Shown here one piece after another: positions 61,401 through 63,370 of a stretch of DNA of 64,000 bases. The stretch spans positions 16,742,001-16,806,000 of the forward strand of contig NC_079884.1 of NCBI RefSeq assembly GCF_029227915.1, written 5' to 3'. The translations under genes were made by a program, and so were the position numbers. Within the stretch, counting starts at the first letter, position 1, and each line of letters begins with the position of its first letter. The DNA comes from Hydractinia symbiolongicarpus (taxonomy: Eukaryota > Cnidaria > Hydrozoa > Anthoathecata > Hydractiniidae). The notes beneath the pieces were generated by a model that saw only the letters and a program-made list of their open reading frames with translations, did not search any database and was not told where the DNA came from.

Positions 61401-62634
61401 AAAGCGAAACCGTTGTTGTTTTTTTTGTCAAAAATTTAAAGCTATTTTAAAAATCCTGATAAGGTTCACAAATGGGTTTGGTTTGAAAAACATTCAACTC
61501 TGTAGATTGGTTATTTTGTTTTTATTGTTTCCCGTGAGTTTTCGAAATTCATTGCAGCAGAACTTGTGGCTTCTAGTACCCGTATTTTTATGTTTAAAAA
61601 ATACTGCTTTGTTTGTCTTTTGTTTCGTAGAACGTAATTGAATCGCTCATAGCGGGTTTGTTTAGAGAAAAATATTTTTCACAATTTTAACATATTTTGT
61701 ATAAGAATTTCAAAGATTTTATTATATCCTTAGAAAGTGTTTTGAATTTTCGCCAAAAAAGACCTTACAGCATCATTAATTCAGAAAAACAATGGTTCCA
61801 TAATTTAAATTTTGAGGGCATCAGCAGTAATCACATTCCTATTGAAAGAATATTTTTGGAATTAATTGTAAGCCCGCTATCATTATTGTGTACAGCCTAA
61901 AACCCTGATCAAAACATTGTATGTAGTTTTGATAACCGGTTATGGAAAAACAATGCCTTAAATATGTTTGATCAAGTGTTTTTGATGAAAGATTAAGACA
62001 ATAATGGCACGTCATCAACCCGTCCATTTCGGTTTAAGTGACCCAGGTTTGAGAAATTCACAAATTTTGTCCTAAACAGTAAAAAATAAATGGCGTCACC
62101 ACCCCATTTCTAAGTTATTTAAATCATAATAGCTTTAACAATTTAAAATAAACTATTGATTTTAAATTAATGCTATTGACGTTGTGAGGTTTGTTTGTTG
62201 ATTGACATTTTAAGACATGCAATTTCAGCAACTTCATACAAAAATGAACATATTATCTTTTCCTATTACAAACAAACACAGATAGAGTATTAGTATATTA
62301 GACTAGTTGTTAAGACCTGTAAACAATGGAAAAGATATAAGATTTGAGGAATTTTGCTGACTTCAGCATTGCATAAACAAAAAAATTGTTTTTAGAAATG
62401 TGTCAACCAGTTGCTTCTGTTGTGAAGATCCTAAAACTCCGATCAAAATAATGTATAGGGGCATGTGTTTTGCTGAACATTAAGATTAATAGATTAACAT
62501 AAAGTCACCAAGTATAAATTGGGTTAAAACAAAATTTTACCAGCTCTGACGTCATGTACATCATTTTCAGCTCTCTTTGAGCGCGGCTCATGCAGATAGA
62601 GTCTAAGATCCAATTCATTGTCTATTTCTTCCAT
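1692..62634 (-). CDS. CCDC180: CCDC180-like coiled-coil protein, C-terminal 732 codons in 20 exons (5' end outside window)
   Basis: I joined 20 exons on the minus strand. Every acceptor is AG, every donor GT, all phases agree, and the sum is 2,199 nt ending in TAA at 1,692-1,694. The product is a long, charged, helical protein. Marks I recognise from the CCDC180 (DUF4455/DUF4456) family are, in order: DVRAEELVLHRDRVEQHC (exons 1-2), FSEGGNFSPEEVEEF (exon 6), WLTNIQVKIKGEV (exons 8-9), LRPTLGHP (exon 18), YTWPGLDL (exon 19), and a tail ERWKINWETSLQKITELY. The vertebrate protein is roughly twice this length, so the N-terminal half should lie upstream. Its molecular role is poorly known; it is associated with ciliated cells and testis. 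Introns of 20.2 kb (42,348-62,540) and 21.3 kb (12,305-33,634) are filled with transposons. Family assignment is from memory of motifs; the exon structure is seen directly. Confidence 0.85.
2300..2770 (-). repeat. Interspersed repeat, reverse copy
   Basis: Read in reverse complement this matches sequence near 29,040-29,300 and 56,150-56,960: paragraphs around GTTTACCTGTACTAAG, then a run of AAACTTTCACGGAAACTTAT and a stretch ending AATAATATTAACC. At least two divergent sub-units are visible here. Non-coding. Confidence 0.6.
2771..4384. other. Intronic sequence without a recognised feature
   Basis: AT-rich sequence between the interspersed repeat and the pogo-like element, within the last intron of the host gene. 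A frame at 3,791-4,045 does not resemble any protein I know. Confidence 0.4.
4580..5065 (-). pseudogene. HIRAN-like accessory protein of pogo family 1, frameshifted
   Basis: The start ATG is at 5,063-5,065. The decayed frame reads MSAYSFQATIASRGYH, then after a frameshift KVNEKVKIEIE, IDPYACAVKAKERYFDGWKT, VGHVPKQISRYIY and, past further damage, SPIP-GGLEIPSQL. The DPYA-AV, VGH(V/L)P-IS and GGLEIP spacing resembles the HIRAN domain, a DNA-end or substrate-binding module. The tail is acidic (DESSDESDF). The gene is divergent from the transposase, with a 132-bp spacer. The HIRAN label is inference from motif shape. Confidence 0.6.
5066..5197. promoter_or_regulatory. Shared divergent promoter region of pogo family 1
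   Basis: A 132-bp spacer separates two divergent ATGs, so promoters for both genes should lie here. No specific core motif was identified. Confidence 0.35.
5198..6560 (+). pseudogene. DDE_1/pogo-like transposase, decayed
   Basis: The start is MSSKTDIRAFFNRKREAGSD. Fragments in three frames follow the expected order: YALRHSTRDALDHF, KKYPKHKFKRTSVNSWKASL, RLAGTVISRRMVIATGTGVI, ELTENRPRNVLKSMNWTKRK, LDQTPLSYVSPGKYTFLFKG (first catalytic Asp), NHWSNLEKYEDLF and EEQWSLIIMDTF (second Asp). The region of the third acidic residue is lost near 6,500. Several frameshifts and stops mean no intact product. Confidence 0.75.
6727..8489. other. Intron sequence with an unassigned plus-strand frame near 7,677-8,025
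   Basis: Most of this holds nothing I can name. At 7,833-7,841 there is a pyrimidine tract ending in cag, followed by a frame reading FVVIPKLRCQKPKQKVKIRF and on to RETGCQLIHAQ. It looks exon-like, but the frame before it (from 7,677) does not splice into it in phase. A tRNA-like B-box word at 6,890-6,905 lacks a matching A box. Confidence 0.3.
8490..8662 (-). CDS. CCDC180: CCDC180-like exon 19
   Basis: Acceptor tttcag, donor GTACGA. It encodes VNACSTSSTYTWPGLDLSQY through SIKKTDAHEAAVHARDTSFK. The WPG and HARD motifs match the C-terminal part of the family. Phase 1 in, phase 0 out. The opposite-strand frame at 8,431-8,739 is its shadow. Confidence 0.85.
9548..9797 (-). CDS. CCDC180: CCDC180-like exon 18
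   Basis: Acceptor tttcag, donor GTATTG. It encodes RNHQTLLRPTLGHPNNKNEL, a long helix, and FDSVVTLDDVVEG. The LRPTLGHP motif is one I associate strongly with CCDC180. It leaves in phase 1. Confidence 0.88.
9939..10078. repeat. Long imperfect palindrome (foldback element)
   Basis: AATATAAACTGTTT and CCGAGAAATATTACCC on the left are repeated in reverse complement as GGGTAATATTTCTCGG and AAACAGTTTATATT on the right. The arms are about 60 bp around a short GC-richer centre. It lies between host exons 17 and 18. Confidence 0.85.
10924..11156 (-). CDS. CCDC180: CCDC180-like exon 17
   Basis: Acceptor tgatag, donor GTGAAT. It encodes 77 codons including FHEILTKFARVVKLFFASVL and ERLNKFRNEITTALKRKKEQ, a coiled-coil region typical of the DUF4456 part. 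It leaves in phase 0. Confidence 0.85.
11324..11468 (-). CDS. CCDC180: CCDC180-like exon 16
   Basis: Acceptor tttaag, donor GTTAGT. It encodes LYYRHKGQRQLTRQQLINET, then a helical segment ending in FYNSSIQ, and leaves in phase 1. Confidence 0.8.
11949..12018 (-). CDS. CCDC180: CCDC180-like exon 15
   Basis: Acceptor atttag, donor GTTAGA. It encodes NNFLALQLRLLQTGLDGMLS then TSE. It enters in phase 2 and leaves in phase 0. Confidence 0.75.
12224..12304 (-). CDS. CCDC180: CCDC180-like exon 14
   Basis: Acceptor aaacag, donor GTAAGT. It encodes TVRTQYGARYDKKYLVFGEN and DPEVEPE. Phase 2 at both ends. It is the first exon after the 21-kb transposon-filled intron. Confidence 0.8.
12305..13999. other. 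Intron sequence, nothing recognised
   Basis: Start of the 21-kb intron. The stretch at 13,620-13,850 is noticeably GC-richer than its surroundings, but I cannot assign it to a gene or element. Confidence 0.35.
14003..14239 (-). CDS. Unassigned exon-like coding fragment
   Basis: A 78-codon frame has protein-like composition (MAAKTHDQQVIQQAGHLFNH, then YAMDFIDIENDFINKYVERQ) and is preceded by ctctacag, a good acceptor. I found no donor with a phase that fits the host gene, and it does not resemble the hAT fragment next to it. It may be the end of an unknown transposon gene or a chance frame. Confidence 0.3.
   Translation of the reverse strand: MYTGKIVLYSSLIENMAAKTHDQQVIQQAGHLFNHKELKYAMDFIDIENDFINKYVERQNHLGNFVQQIMLPLFRRFC
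14500..16225 (-). pseudogene. hAT transposase (ZMYM1-like) pseudogene
   Basis: Fragments appear in order on the minus strand: YIFPKKTKKVRSNGDVNLPG with a following CFVCITCGKY cysteine pair (TTF-type finger region), TREALKWHKVASTY, and then TTPGLDKLCVARWTVRGNAY, NNYGSLMKLWNSCLSAGGLD, GIQHQMQEFNSPM, KMSAVSGLHITELTI and FSLPRKRSA. The block around RWTVR and the LPRKR end match hAT transposases of the ZMYM1-like group. Many stops and frameshifts lie between 14,960 and 15,720. Element termini were not identified. Confidence 0.6.
16540..16780 (+). mobile_element. Helitron 3'-body fragment
   Basis: The words CCTATACATTTTCTTGA and TAGAGGCAACAAG, and the general order, match the bodies of the non-autonomous Helitrons at 20,530-20,600 and 53,170-53,230. 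The terminal hairpin is missing, so this is a remnant next to the Helitron starting at 16,781. Confidence 0.5.
17459..18330 (+). pseudogene. Helitron replication protein, N-terminal part only
   Basis: An ATG at 17,459 opens a short exon ending CAAAG|GTAAGT. From 17,582 follows a region of degenerate repeats (NEQYANRRAQDAVRHA, GEQTANRRRLNAERQA). At 17,984-18,330 comes the block CFKCCHAGKVALDNLSFCPQ then YNSAVALVSFRA and, after a one-base shift, GQIWHHVGDLYPPEGQTPVF, typical of the N-terminus of animal Helitron Rep-helicases. It then stops at the pogo insertion. A near-identical copy of the last part is at 57,560-57,830. Confidence 0.7.
18612..19470 (-). pseudogene. Pogo-like transposase family 2, C-terminal part
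   Basis: It corresponds to the transposase at 58,130-59,573 from about residue 190 onward: VSNTTVDVVGKKNC (frameshifted by one base near 19,405), MKTTGHEKCRVTIGLAAKVD, LLAWDTCECHLMP with the second catalytic Asp, DTVLVP and then TGA at 19,062-19,064. Beyond the stop the frame stays open: GCTKYIQAPDVSWNKPFK, and so on to the acidic end DEEGDSDIEID at 18,612. The N-terminal DNA-binding region is deleted. Confidence 0.75.
19467..19660 (+). pseudogene. HIRAN-like protein fragment, family 2
   Basis: It reads AIGVFKSTDEVTLLVGHLPI, EISCLLTNFLNAAPENKLET and FVVGKRKRGE, nearly identical to the intact gene at 59,748. The first half of the protein is lost in the internal deletion. Confidence 0.65.
20172..20825 (+). 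mobile_element. Non-autonomous Helitron, 654 bp
   Basis: It starts A|TCTATATAATAATACGCC and ends with a hairpin followed by GGGCTTTATCGACTAG. It directly abuts the next Helitron start at 20,826. The body has no coding frame and matches the 3' part of the Helitron-bounded segment at 52,940-53,510. A further Helitron 3' hairpin ends just before it at 20,171, so it is part of a head-to-tail series. Confidence 0.8.
22440..26020 (+). pseudogene. Helitron Rep-helicase (RepHel), decayed and missing the HUH motif
   Basis: Blocks in order: CHNGKVALL (triplicated), YNNAFGFASLSANIRLPPGH, LFPRGEPGWDQNIAHARKHA, YYIYRIADRREFSALYLVGK, DLFLTFTCNPEWPEIVTNLL, then directly YLYKYIYKGYD (the Rep catalytic tyrosine block), FLDATYVSAPEATWRFCEFP, REGERYFLRVLLLHVPGATS, the Walker A-like GPGGTGK (mutated after), HTNMRAGEGEQVFAEFF and, near 25,880-25,930, a helicase motif equivalent to KSQGQTFEKVGI. 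The stretch that should carry HUH, between TFTCNPEWPE and YLYKYIYKG, is deleted. More than ten frame breaks, so non-functional. Confidence 0.85.
22603..22683 (+). repeat. Three tandem 27-bp copies inside the Helitron Rep gene
   Basis: GTCATAATGGCAAAGTGGCC plus CTGCTTT occurs at 22,603-22,629 and 22,630-22,656, with a diverged third copy to 22,683. The unit is nine codons (CHNGKVALL), so the frame is kept. It repeats the cysteine-containing strand that occurs once in other Helitron proteins. Confidence 0.9.
26400..27330. other. Mixed sequence: CAA/CAG-rich run and a GC-rich island
   Basis: 26,930-27,015 is built from CAACAA/CAGCAA triplets (low complexity). 27,170-27,330 is clearly GC-richer than its surroundings, with runs such as GGGCCCAGGTCCAGGG. 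I could not assign either to a gene. A GC-rich inverted pair lies at 26,517-26,560 (GGGGTGC / GCACCCC). Confidence 0.4.
27716..27754 (-). ncRNA. Possible hammerhead-ribozyme remnant
   Basis: On the minus strand: CCGATGAT, stem GGGAG, loop AAGGAT, stem CTCCC, then GAAAC and GTC. This is the order of a hammerhead core (CTGATGA, helix II, GAAA), with one core mismatch (CCGATGA). Penelope elements are known to carry minimal hammerheads. Inference only. Confidence 0.35.
27888..28485 (-). pseudogene. Penelope-like element GIY-YIG endonuclease domain
   Basis: An open frame of 173 codons from the ATG at 28,409, extendable upstream in frame to about 28,485 (RRVRNALITNGYSHK). GIY-YIG signature: VYEIPCKDC at residues 71-79, VYIGET at 82-87, a conserved Arg in KFKQRVQEH (about residue 94), and an acidic residue in the RKIKETINS helix. 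In Penelope elements this domain follows the RT and nicks DNA for insertion. The domain itself is intact; the protein is truncated, so it is not functional as an element. Confidence 0.85.
29309..29395. repeat. Imperfect palindrome within the repeat
   Basis: ATAATAACTGTTTAT, GGGCAATACC and AATATTGAC on the left are mirrored as GTCAATATT, GGTATTGCCC and ATAAACAGTTATTAT on the right. The arms are about 42 bp with small mismatches. Confidence 0.85.
29707..29880 (+). repeat. Tandem duplication of about 90 bp
   Basis: Two adjacent copies share TTCTAACCAATCACATTGCG, GAAATATTGATGCCGCCC and CCGGGTAATAATG. They differ at a few positions only, so the duplication is younger than the repeat around it. 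Confidence 0.85.
30960..31000 (-). mobile_element. Helitron 3' terminus in reverse orientation
   Basis: Read on the minus strand: AGTGGATTCTTCCACGGG, then AAACAGCTAG followed by T. Hairpin plus CTAG is the Helitron 3' signature. Its body would extend to higher coordinates; no matching TC start was found. Confidence 0.55.
31270..32720. repeat. Degenerate tandem array of roughly 100-150 bp units
   Basis: A diverged block of the type TATATTGCATAC, TCCTTCCTCACAAAA, TTTACACAAAATGT and a purine-rich spacer recurs about every 100-150 bp, for example near 31,455, 31,965, 32,060, 32,165, 32,265, 32,440 and 32,575. Units are only loosely alike, so the array is old. It may belong to the Helitron ending at 30,960. 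Confidence 0.6.
32870..33000. repeat. TA and AGCT microsatellites
   Basis: A run of TATATATA at 32,949-32,970 is followed by CTAGCTAGCTAGCTAG, then GTTGGTGGTGGTTGG. Low-complexity sequence 0.6 kb from host exon 13. Confidence 0.9.
33635..33702 (-). CDS. CCDC180: CCDC180-like exon 13
   Basis: Acceptor gtttag. It encodes VGKKDSAEEEGLNVLSDVPT followed by LL. An in-frame TAA overlaps a GTAAGC donor just after. Using the donor gives phase 2, exactly what exon 14 requires 21.3 kb downstream, so I read it as an internal exon; a truncated isoform ending here is also possible. Confidence 0.7.
33885..33931 (-). CDS. CCDC180: CCDC180-like exon 12
   Basis: A 47-nt exon with acceptor gtgttag and donor GTATGT. 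It encodes GKSTHNSNEKTTASL. It is needed to keep the frame: exon 11 joined directly to exon 13 would give an immediate stop. Confidence 0.7.
34085..34137 (-). CDS. CCDC180: CCDC180-like exon 11
   Basis: Acceptor ttttag, donor GTGAGC. It encodes KGRKSVKKQASRLKRLS, a lysine/arginine-rich linker. Phase 2 in, phase 1 out. Confidence 0.78.
34332..34498 (-). CDS. CCDC180: CCDC180-like exon 10
   Basis: Acceptor atttag, donor GTAGGT. It encodes KFTVEELHETLQPVIGTFIS and on to SSKQDIEKCNLKG, leaving in phase 2. Confidence 0.83.
34866..35025. mobile_element. Partial MITE with CGCGAAAGTTT words
   Basis: TTTGGAGAAACTTTTGCGAA opens it and ATTCGCGAAAGTTTATCCACG closes it. It shares these words with the complete MITE at 56,250-56,591 but lacks clean ends. 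Confidence 0.5.
35162..37716 (+). mobile_element. DNA element with 365-376-bp terminal inverted repeats
   Basis: 35,162-35,537 and 37,352-37,716 are inverted copies at high identity, beginning GTGAGGGC and ending (inner side) ACCAAAGCACGTTTTTA. Between them is one intron-containing gene (35,768-37,354). Target duplication could not be fixed; the outer flanks share only ATGTATG. It lies in the intron between host exons 9 and 10. The superfamily is unclear to me: no DDE transposase, RT or Rep is present. Confidence 0.85.
35768..37354 (+). pseudogene. PIN/FEN-like nuclease plus Cys-rich protein of the long-TIR element
   Basis: Exon 1 is 35,768-36,121 (start MDFNCVKTINVLDFGKCIVC); a 72-nt GT-AG intron follows; exon 2 begins DFASAFTERVLQISRGCVEI. 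Blocks after that, across several frameshifts: LVFDRYIENSLEARTRKHRT, EEADTALIYNAWILHNNLLS, YSPDTDVFLLL, LGFHTFTGCDQTGRFNKKSK, LRPTLAALKYKIYR and a C-terminal Cys-rich unit CKTSCISNRCKCRKNGFSCT followed by DMCKCTTCQNSG. The EADT, SPDTDV and GCDQTG order resembles acidic metal-binding sites of FEN/PIN nucleases (inference). The family is very common in invertebrate genomes but has no established function I can name. This copy is broken by stops between 36,400 and 37,120. Confidence 0.65.
38302..38400 (-). CDS. CCDC180: CCDC180-like exon 9
   Basis: Acceptor tttcag, donor GTAAGT. It encodes VANSNSQSQHLSKMISVFSR and RLERIKNPSVDGE. Phase 0 at both ends. The following 3.8-kb intron holds the long-TIR element. 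Confidence 0.85.
38522..38606 (-). CDS. CCDC180: CCDC180-like exon 8
   Basis: Acceptor tttacag, donor GTTTGT. It encodes FKHHLFDLTFVEKIKRWLTN and IQVKIKGE, similar to the conserved LTN-QV-IK block of the family. It leaves in phase 0. Confidence 0.85.
38795..38910 (-). CDS. CCDC180: CCDC180-like exon 7
   Basis: Acceptor ttttag, donor GTTTGT. It encodes EKMATKINNCEGSLIGQLEG and METKRLDIAKEFARKLEDR. The internal ATG at the third codon is not a start, because the frame continues from exon 6. It leaves in phase 2. Confidence 0.85.
39138..39198 (-). CDS. CCDC180: CCDC180-like exon 6
   Basis: Acceptor tttttag, donor GTAAGT. It encodes IFSEGGNFSPEEVEEFRKRL, the block I find most diagnostic of CCDC180. 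It leaves in phase 0. Confidence 0.88.
39485..39588 (-). CDS. CCDC180: CCDC180-like exon 5
   Basis: Acceptor tttttag, donor GTGAGT. It encodes YVEIIRASVRHFHFNLDDTL and NKLRNSNAQFRKALK, a coiled-coil-like segment. It leaves in phase 2. Confidence 0.85.
39683..39880. repeat. 21-bp minisatellite
   Basis: About nine imperfect copies of AAGACACTTGTTGACAACGTG. Three 5' units are nearly identical and the rest diverge toward 39,880. Located in the intron between host exons 4 and 5. Because the unit is 21 bp it leaves a long open frame on both strands by chance. Confidence 0.9.
39989..40031 (-). CDS. CCDC180: CCDC180-like exon 4
   Basis: A 43-nt exon with acceptor tttcag and donor GTAAAT. It encodes LKAMQDQVNGKLDQ. 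Phase 2 in, phase 0 out, matching both neighbours. Confidence 0.8.
40147..40214 (-). CDS. CCDC180: CCDC180-like exon 3
   Basis: Acceptor tttttag, donor GTAAGA. It encodes NETFKRSVEELVVTFNNATN and continues, leaving in phase 2. A decayed LINE occupies the intron before it. Confidence 0.8.
40380..42165 (+). pseudogene. Non-LTR retrotransposon (jockey/CR1-type) reverse transcriptase, decayed
   Basis: Plus-strand fragments: PRKIANGFITYFSSIAKRIK, FKITEKAVQCQISDYLEENK, HGINDNELK, NRVPEGSILGPLLFILL (normally GVPQGSILGP), IIKYAGDTVIYFSS (the catalytic YADD is changed to YAGD) and SKPLEIRFKHDVVNITKSYM plus LGVYVHETLD. It ends in a GAAT repeat (42,139-42,165), a typical LINE tail. The mutated catalytic Asp and several frameshifts show it is inactive. 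Confidence 0.8.
42235..42347 (-). CDS. CCDC180: CCDC180-like exon 2
   Basis: Acceptor ttccag, donor GTATTT. It encodes EELVLHRDRVEQHC through RDHVHE, a helical segment with the family-like histidine/arginine pattern. It enters in phase 1 and leaves in phase 0. Confidence 0.85.
42350..43400. other. Intron sequence, nothing recognised
   Basis: Start of the 20-kb intron. AT-rich; the 123-codon minus frame at 42,627-42,998 has no recognisable domain. Confidence 0.35.
43405..43497. repeat. (ATT)n microsatellite, about 31 units
   Basis: An uninterrupted ATT run. On the plus strand it encodes a long isoleucine tract in an otherwise meaningless frame. Confidence 0.98.
43796..44284. mobile_element. 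TTAA-flanked MITE (piggyBac-like), copy 1
   Basis: TTAA at 43,792-43,795 and 44,285-44,288 flank a 489-bp element starting CCCTATTCGGTCCGGGG and ending CCCCGGACCGAATAGGG. TTAA duplications and CCC/GGG ends are the piggyBac signature. G- and C-homopolymers lie just inside both ends. No coding capacity. Confidence 0.85.
45290..46139 (+). pseudogene. Harbinger accessory protein with MADF and BESS-like regions
   Basis: Exon 1 encodes EKILEEVRKYPCIWDVSSHS and KFKKIEAWKRVFSAYY. A non-coding insert follows, and an acceptor at 45,651-45,652 opens exon 2: ESKCKKTFEKLRDNYRRCLR, LPVCEYFKELSFLRDIL. After a frameshift near 45,890 comes DEILINSLQHDQKENNDSDV and LFCKSLIGQIKSLTKKQNKE, a BESS-like tail. MADF proteins of Harbingers bind the element ends and bring the transposase to the nucleus. 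The start codon is not clear and the frameshift inactivates it. Confidence 0.75.
46496..47674 (-). pseudogene. Harbinger transposase (DDE_Tnp_4), one stop and frameshifts
   Basis: Begins MAMLSRETILLYLYLKERNL. A TGA follows DMLLHDQEYFFKYF, where family members have Arg, so CGA to TGA is likely. The frame resumes with MTPHQYEILLSKVAPRIIKI, helix-turn-helix FRMSPTTVCRIIEETN, and the first catalytic Asp in IGALDGKH. After a frameshift at about 47,165: LVDIGDIGRNSDSGVFSNSA, LVGDEAFPLRENLMKPFPKE (second Asp). The third acidic residue falls in a short deletion at NYRLSRAK-ENTFGICASR. The end is NWQWDMISRT. Dead copy, but only lightly damaged. Confidence 0.85.
49040..49520. mobile_element. TTAA-flanked MITE (piggyBac-like), copy 2
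   Basis: TTAA at 49,036-49,039 and 49,521-49,524 flank a 481-bp element with CCCTATTTGGAC and, at the right, AAACAGGG. The internal words AGGATTATTCTTAGAACTTG and others match copy 1 in inverted orientation, so it belongs to the same family but is more diverged. Confidence 0.75.
49552..53524 (+). mobile_element. Helitron C-bounded segment carrying an RT/endonuclease gene
   Basis: The left end is A|TCTACAAAAGTGTGTCCGTC with the same inner words (TTACAAGCAAAGTGGATG) as other Helitron starts here. The right part (52,940-53,510) follows the non-autonomous Helitron at 20,340-20,825, and a degraded hairpin (GTGGATTATTCGACAGG) closes it just before the next Helitron start at 53,525. Between them lies an RT gene (49,822-52,840). 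Either a retroelement inserted into a Helitron or the gene was captured. Confidence 0.6.
49822..52840 (+). pseudogene. Retroelement protein: zinc finger, reverse transcriptase, RLE-type endonuclease (decayed)
   Basis: Start MKELMRKLFSESYVEKREIN. After a stop comes a finger CEVCGRFFQSKGGKTNHQNK then C. RT blocks: SGVLRINDDVIKPLLKKHPD, TLIPLNGVRPIGIGEVLRRI, AAGSFQLLVGQQSGCKTAVH, TTQGDPIGMAVYGI, PFADDLAGAEKIHDIKSWWE (catalytic FADD at about 51,334-51,345), GIGYFPNETKSWLIVKEKNL. C-terminal: a knuckle where two of the usual Cys are Ser and Tyr, QHALNYHLGGYVIARHN, then ADVSTIGFW and VNHGTFTPLIFGITGGMAQE, resembling the restriction-like endonuclease of R2/NeSL-type elements. More than eight frame breaks. 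The clade is uncertain. Confidence 0.7.
53525..55226 (+). mobile_element. Helitron D (composite, low coding content)
   Basis: It starts TCTTATAATAATATGAAGAG immediately after the previous end and finishes with GGATTTTTTCATGGG and TTAACGACTAG before the next TC start. A further hairpin-like remnant (CTAAGTGGATTTTTGCG) lies at 54,069-54,085, so two elements may be fused. Two direct copies of a 180-bp unit are included. No protein recognised. Confidence 0.5.
53690..54045 (+). repeat. Two diverged direct copies of a unit of about 180 bp
   Basis: CCCAGGCAGATGGTCATAGG and GTGACGTCCCAAGTCG near 53,795-53,855 recur as CCCAGGCAGTTGGCCATCGG and GCGACGTCCCAAGTCG near 53,975-54,037, with AATACGG-TT words upstream in each. 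Confidence 0.8.
55227..57314 (+). mobile_element. Helitron E, non-autonomous, 2,088 bp
   Basis: It starts TCTCTATAATAATAAAAGGC directly after a CTAG end, and ends with hairpin GTGAATTTTTTCAC, GGGTTAACGACTAG and T. The final 40 bp equal the end of the preceding element, so both use the same terminus. The body is the interspersed repeat also seen at 2,300-2,770 (inverted) and 28,495-30,120, made of several divergent sub-units. It includes a nested MITE. No coding frame. Confidence 0.8.
56250..56591. mobile_element. TA-flanked MITE, 342 bp, with CGCGAAAGTTT words
   Basis: TA at 56,248-56,249 and 56,592-56,593 flank ATTGGAAAAACTTTCGCGAA on the left and CGCGAAAGTTTCTCCAAT on the right. The word CTTTCGCGAA and its complement recur several times near both ends. 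Probably mobilised by a pogo/mariner-type transposase. Confidence 0.8.
57537..57830 (+). pseudogene. Second copy of the Helitron Rep N-terminal fragment
   Basis: PQQLRELLTNTNTVQAKSF, then VFFKANLLPP and GQIWHHVGDLYPPEGQTPVY match 18,076-18,330 almost base for base, with a few stops. It is preceded by 21 bp (CCGTAAATGATCGATTAAGC and one more) identical to the pogo family 2 terminus, an apparently solitary end. It runs directly into the pogo element at 57,916. Confidence 0.75.
58130..59573 (-). pseudogene. Pogo/Tigger-like DDE transposase with one in-frame TGA
   Basis: The first 326 codons are intact. N-terminal helix-turn-helix about 15-60 (KFKLEVVEFAENKSIGAAAV, DRHCIRDWKKKK); CENP-B-type second DNA-binding region about 70-160 (QGAGRKPLSDEMVKKVLEWI, TNGWLFKFMKRNNL); DDE part with Asp194 in AFDETPIW and Asp301 in LLAWDTYECH. 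After DTVLVP comes TGA (58,593-58,595), and the open frame continues GCTKYIQAPDVSWNKSFK with the third Asp 11 codons past the stop, where relatives have Gly. About 60 codons later a short duplication (GAATTCTTGAT) introduces another break. The acidic tail DEDEEDDSDIEID ends near 58,130. Confidence 0.85.
59574..59747. promoter_or_regulatory. Shared divergent promoter region of pogo family 2
   Basis: A 174-bp spacer lies between the transposase ATG (minus, 59,573) and the HIRAN-like ATG (plus, 59,748). Both promoters should lie here; no certain TATA box. An upstream in-frame ATG at 59,697 could extend the HIRAN-like protein by 17 residues. Confidence 0.35.
59748..60101 (+). CDS. HIRAN-like accessory protein of pogo family 2
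   Basis: 117 codons, apparently uninterrupted. IKFQTTIHPWARHIGQKLIC forms the first strand region; YDKNAIGVFKSTDKVPLLVG then HLPIEISCLLTNFLNAAPEN is the core; VVGKRKRGGRTCYVAL and a basic tail WFKKLKKKERKTP end it. The order (N-D-AI-V, VGHLP-IS, basic strand) resembles HIRAN domains, which bind DNA ends in SNF2-type enzymes. The basic tail fits DNA binding or nuclear entry. I chose the ATG at 59,748 because the conserved block starts directly after it. Function in transposition is inferred from context only. Confidence 0.6.
   Translation: MNFKIKFQTTIHPWARHIGQKLICKTDTWEEDIEYDKNAIGVFKSTDKVPLLVGHLPIEISCLLTNFLNAAPENKLEAFVVGKRKRGGRTCYVALTGSKIFGNIWFKKLKKKERKTP
60343..62540. other. Rest of the 20-kb intron, mostly featureless
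   Basis: Contains a poly-A run (60,640-60,656), short frames at 60,425-60,634 (minus; an acceptor-like tttttag precedes DLINARSKPREIKPQFIVLD) and 60,662-60,787 (plus; MTLPDLETVDTLVGMVGTLH), and the palindrome at 61,179-61,227. None resembles a protein I know, and none is needed for the host frame. Confidence 0.35.
61179..61227. repeat. Inverted repeat, 22-bp arms
   Basis: ATACTTGTCTATGTTGGCAT and AC, a 5-nt loop, then GTATGTCAACATAGACAAGT and AT. One mismatch. No element boundary recognised. Confidence 0.9.
62541..62634 (-). CDS. CCDC180: CCDC180-like exon 1 of those visible
   Basis: Acceptor ttacag, then ATGGAAGAAATAGAC; donor GTAAAA. It encodes MEEIDNELDLRLYLHEPRSK and on to DVRA, ending in phase 1. 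The first ATG follows an acceptor directly, so this is probably an internal exon. The next exon is 20 kb away, but the joined frame DVRA-E-ELVLH is smooth. Confidence 0.8.
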
Positions 62635-63370
62635 CTGTAAACATAATAAAAAATTCAAATAAAATATAAACTTTTTACAACAAATATAGCCTGAAAAGAA
62701 TTCAATAAACAGCTACAATAAAAAAAAGTCAATTATCCTAAAACAGTCTAAATCAAAAATTGTGGTCAAATTGAAGCTGTTGTTATGTTCTCAAATTTAA
62801 AAAATCATTGAATGCTCAAAGACCAATCACCAATGGTTTTCCAACACCTTACAGAACGAAATGGTCCTGAATATCTTGGAAAACAGACCACAAGTTTAAT
62901 TTTTGACCCATTAGAAGAATATTTTGTTTCATTTTAATTTTTTTTTTTTTTAATTATTTTTTAAAAAAATCATTAACTTAGTTGTATTGCATTTATTACA
63001 CCCAGAAAGTACTGAAAAGTAAGTAATCAATTATAAGTTACTTTGAAAAATAAATTTTGGAACAATCAGGTACAAGAATTTCTAATGCTTTGTTATAGGG
63101 GAAGGTAACCAAAAAATTATTCTTTCATATTTCATAGAACAAAAATCAAAACTTCAAAATTGTTAGTTTCGTTTCATATTTCTAATAGAAAAAATTTAAA
63201 CTCACACTTTTTAAAATATTTTATCAAGATCTGGACCACTTTGAAAATAAGAAAAAGTTGTATCGAGCGTAGTTTACGACATAAGTGTGTTCACACAGTT
63301 GTTCCCATAAAGAGAAAACTGCTATGTTCAGTCTGAATAAACAAAAATTAAAGACTTTCTCCCCAATCTA
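62635..63370. other. Intron upstream of the first visible host exon
   Basis: No further exon in the required phase (phase 0) was found, so the preceding host exon is probably beyond the window. Confidence 0.4.
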
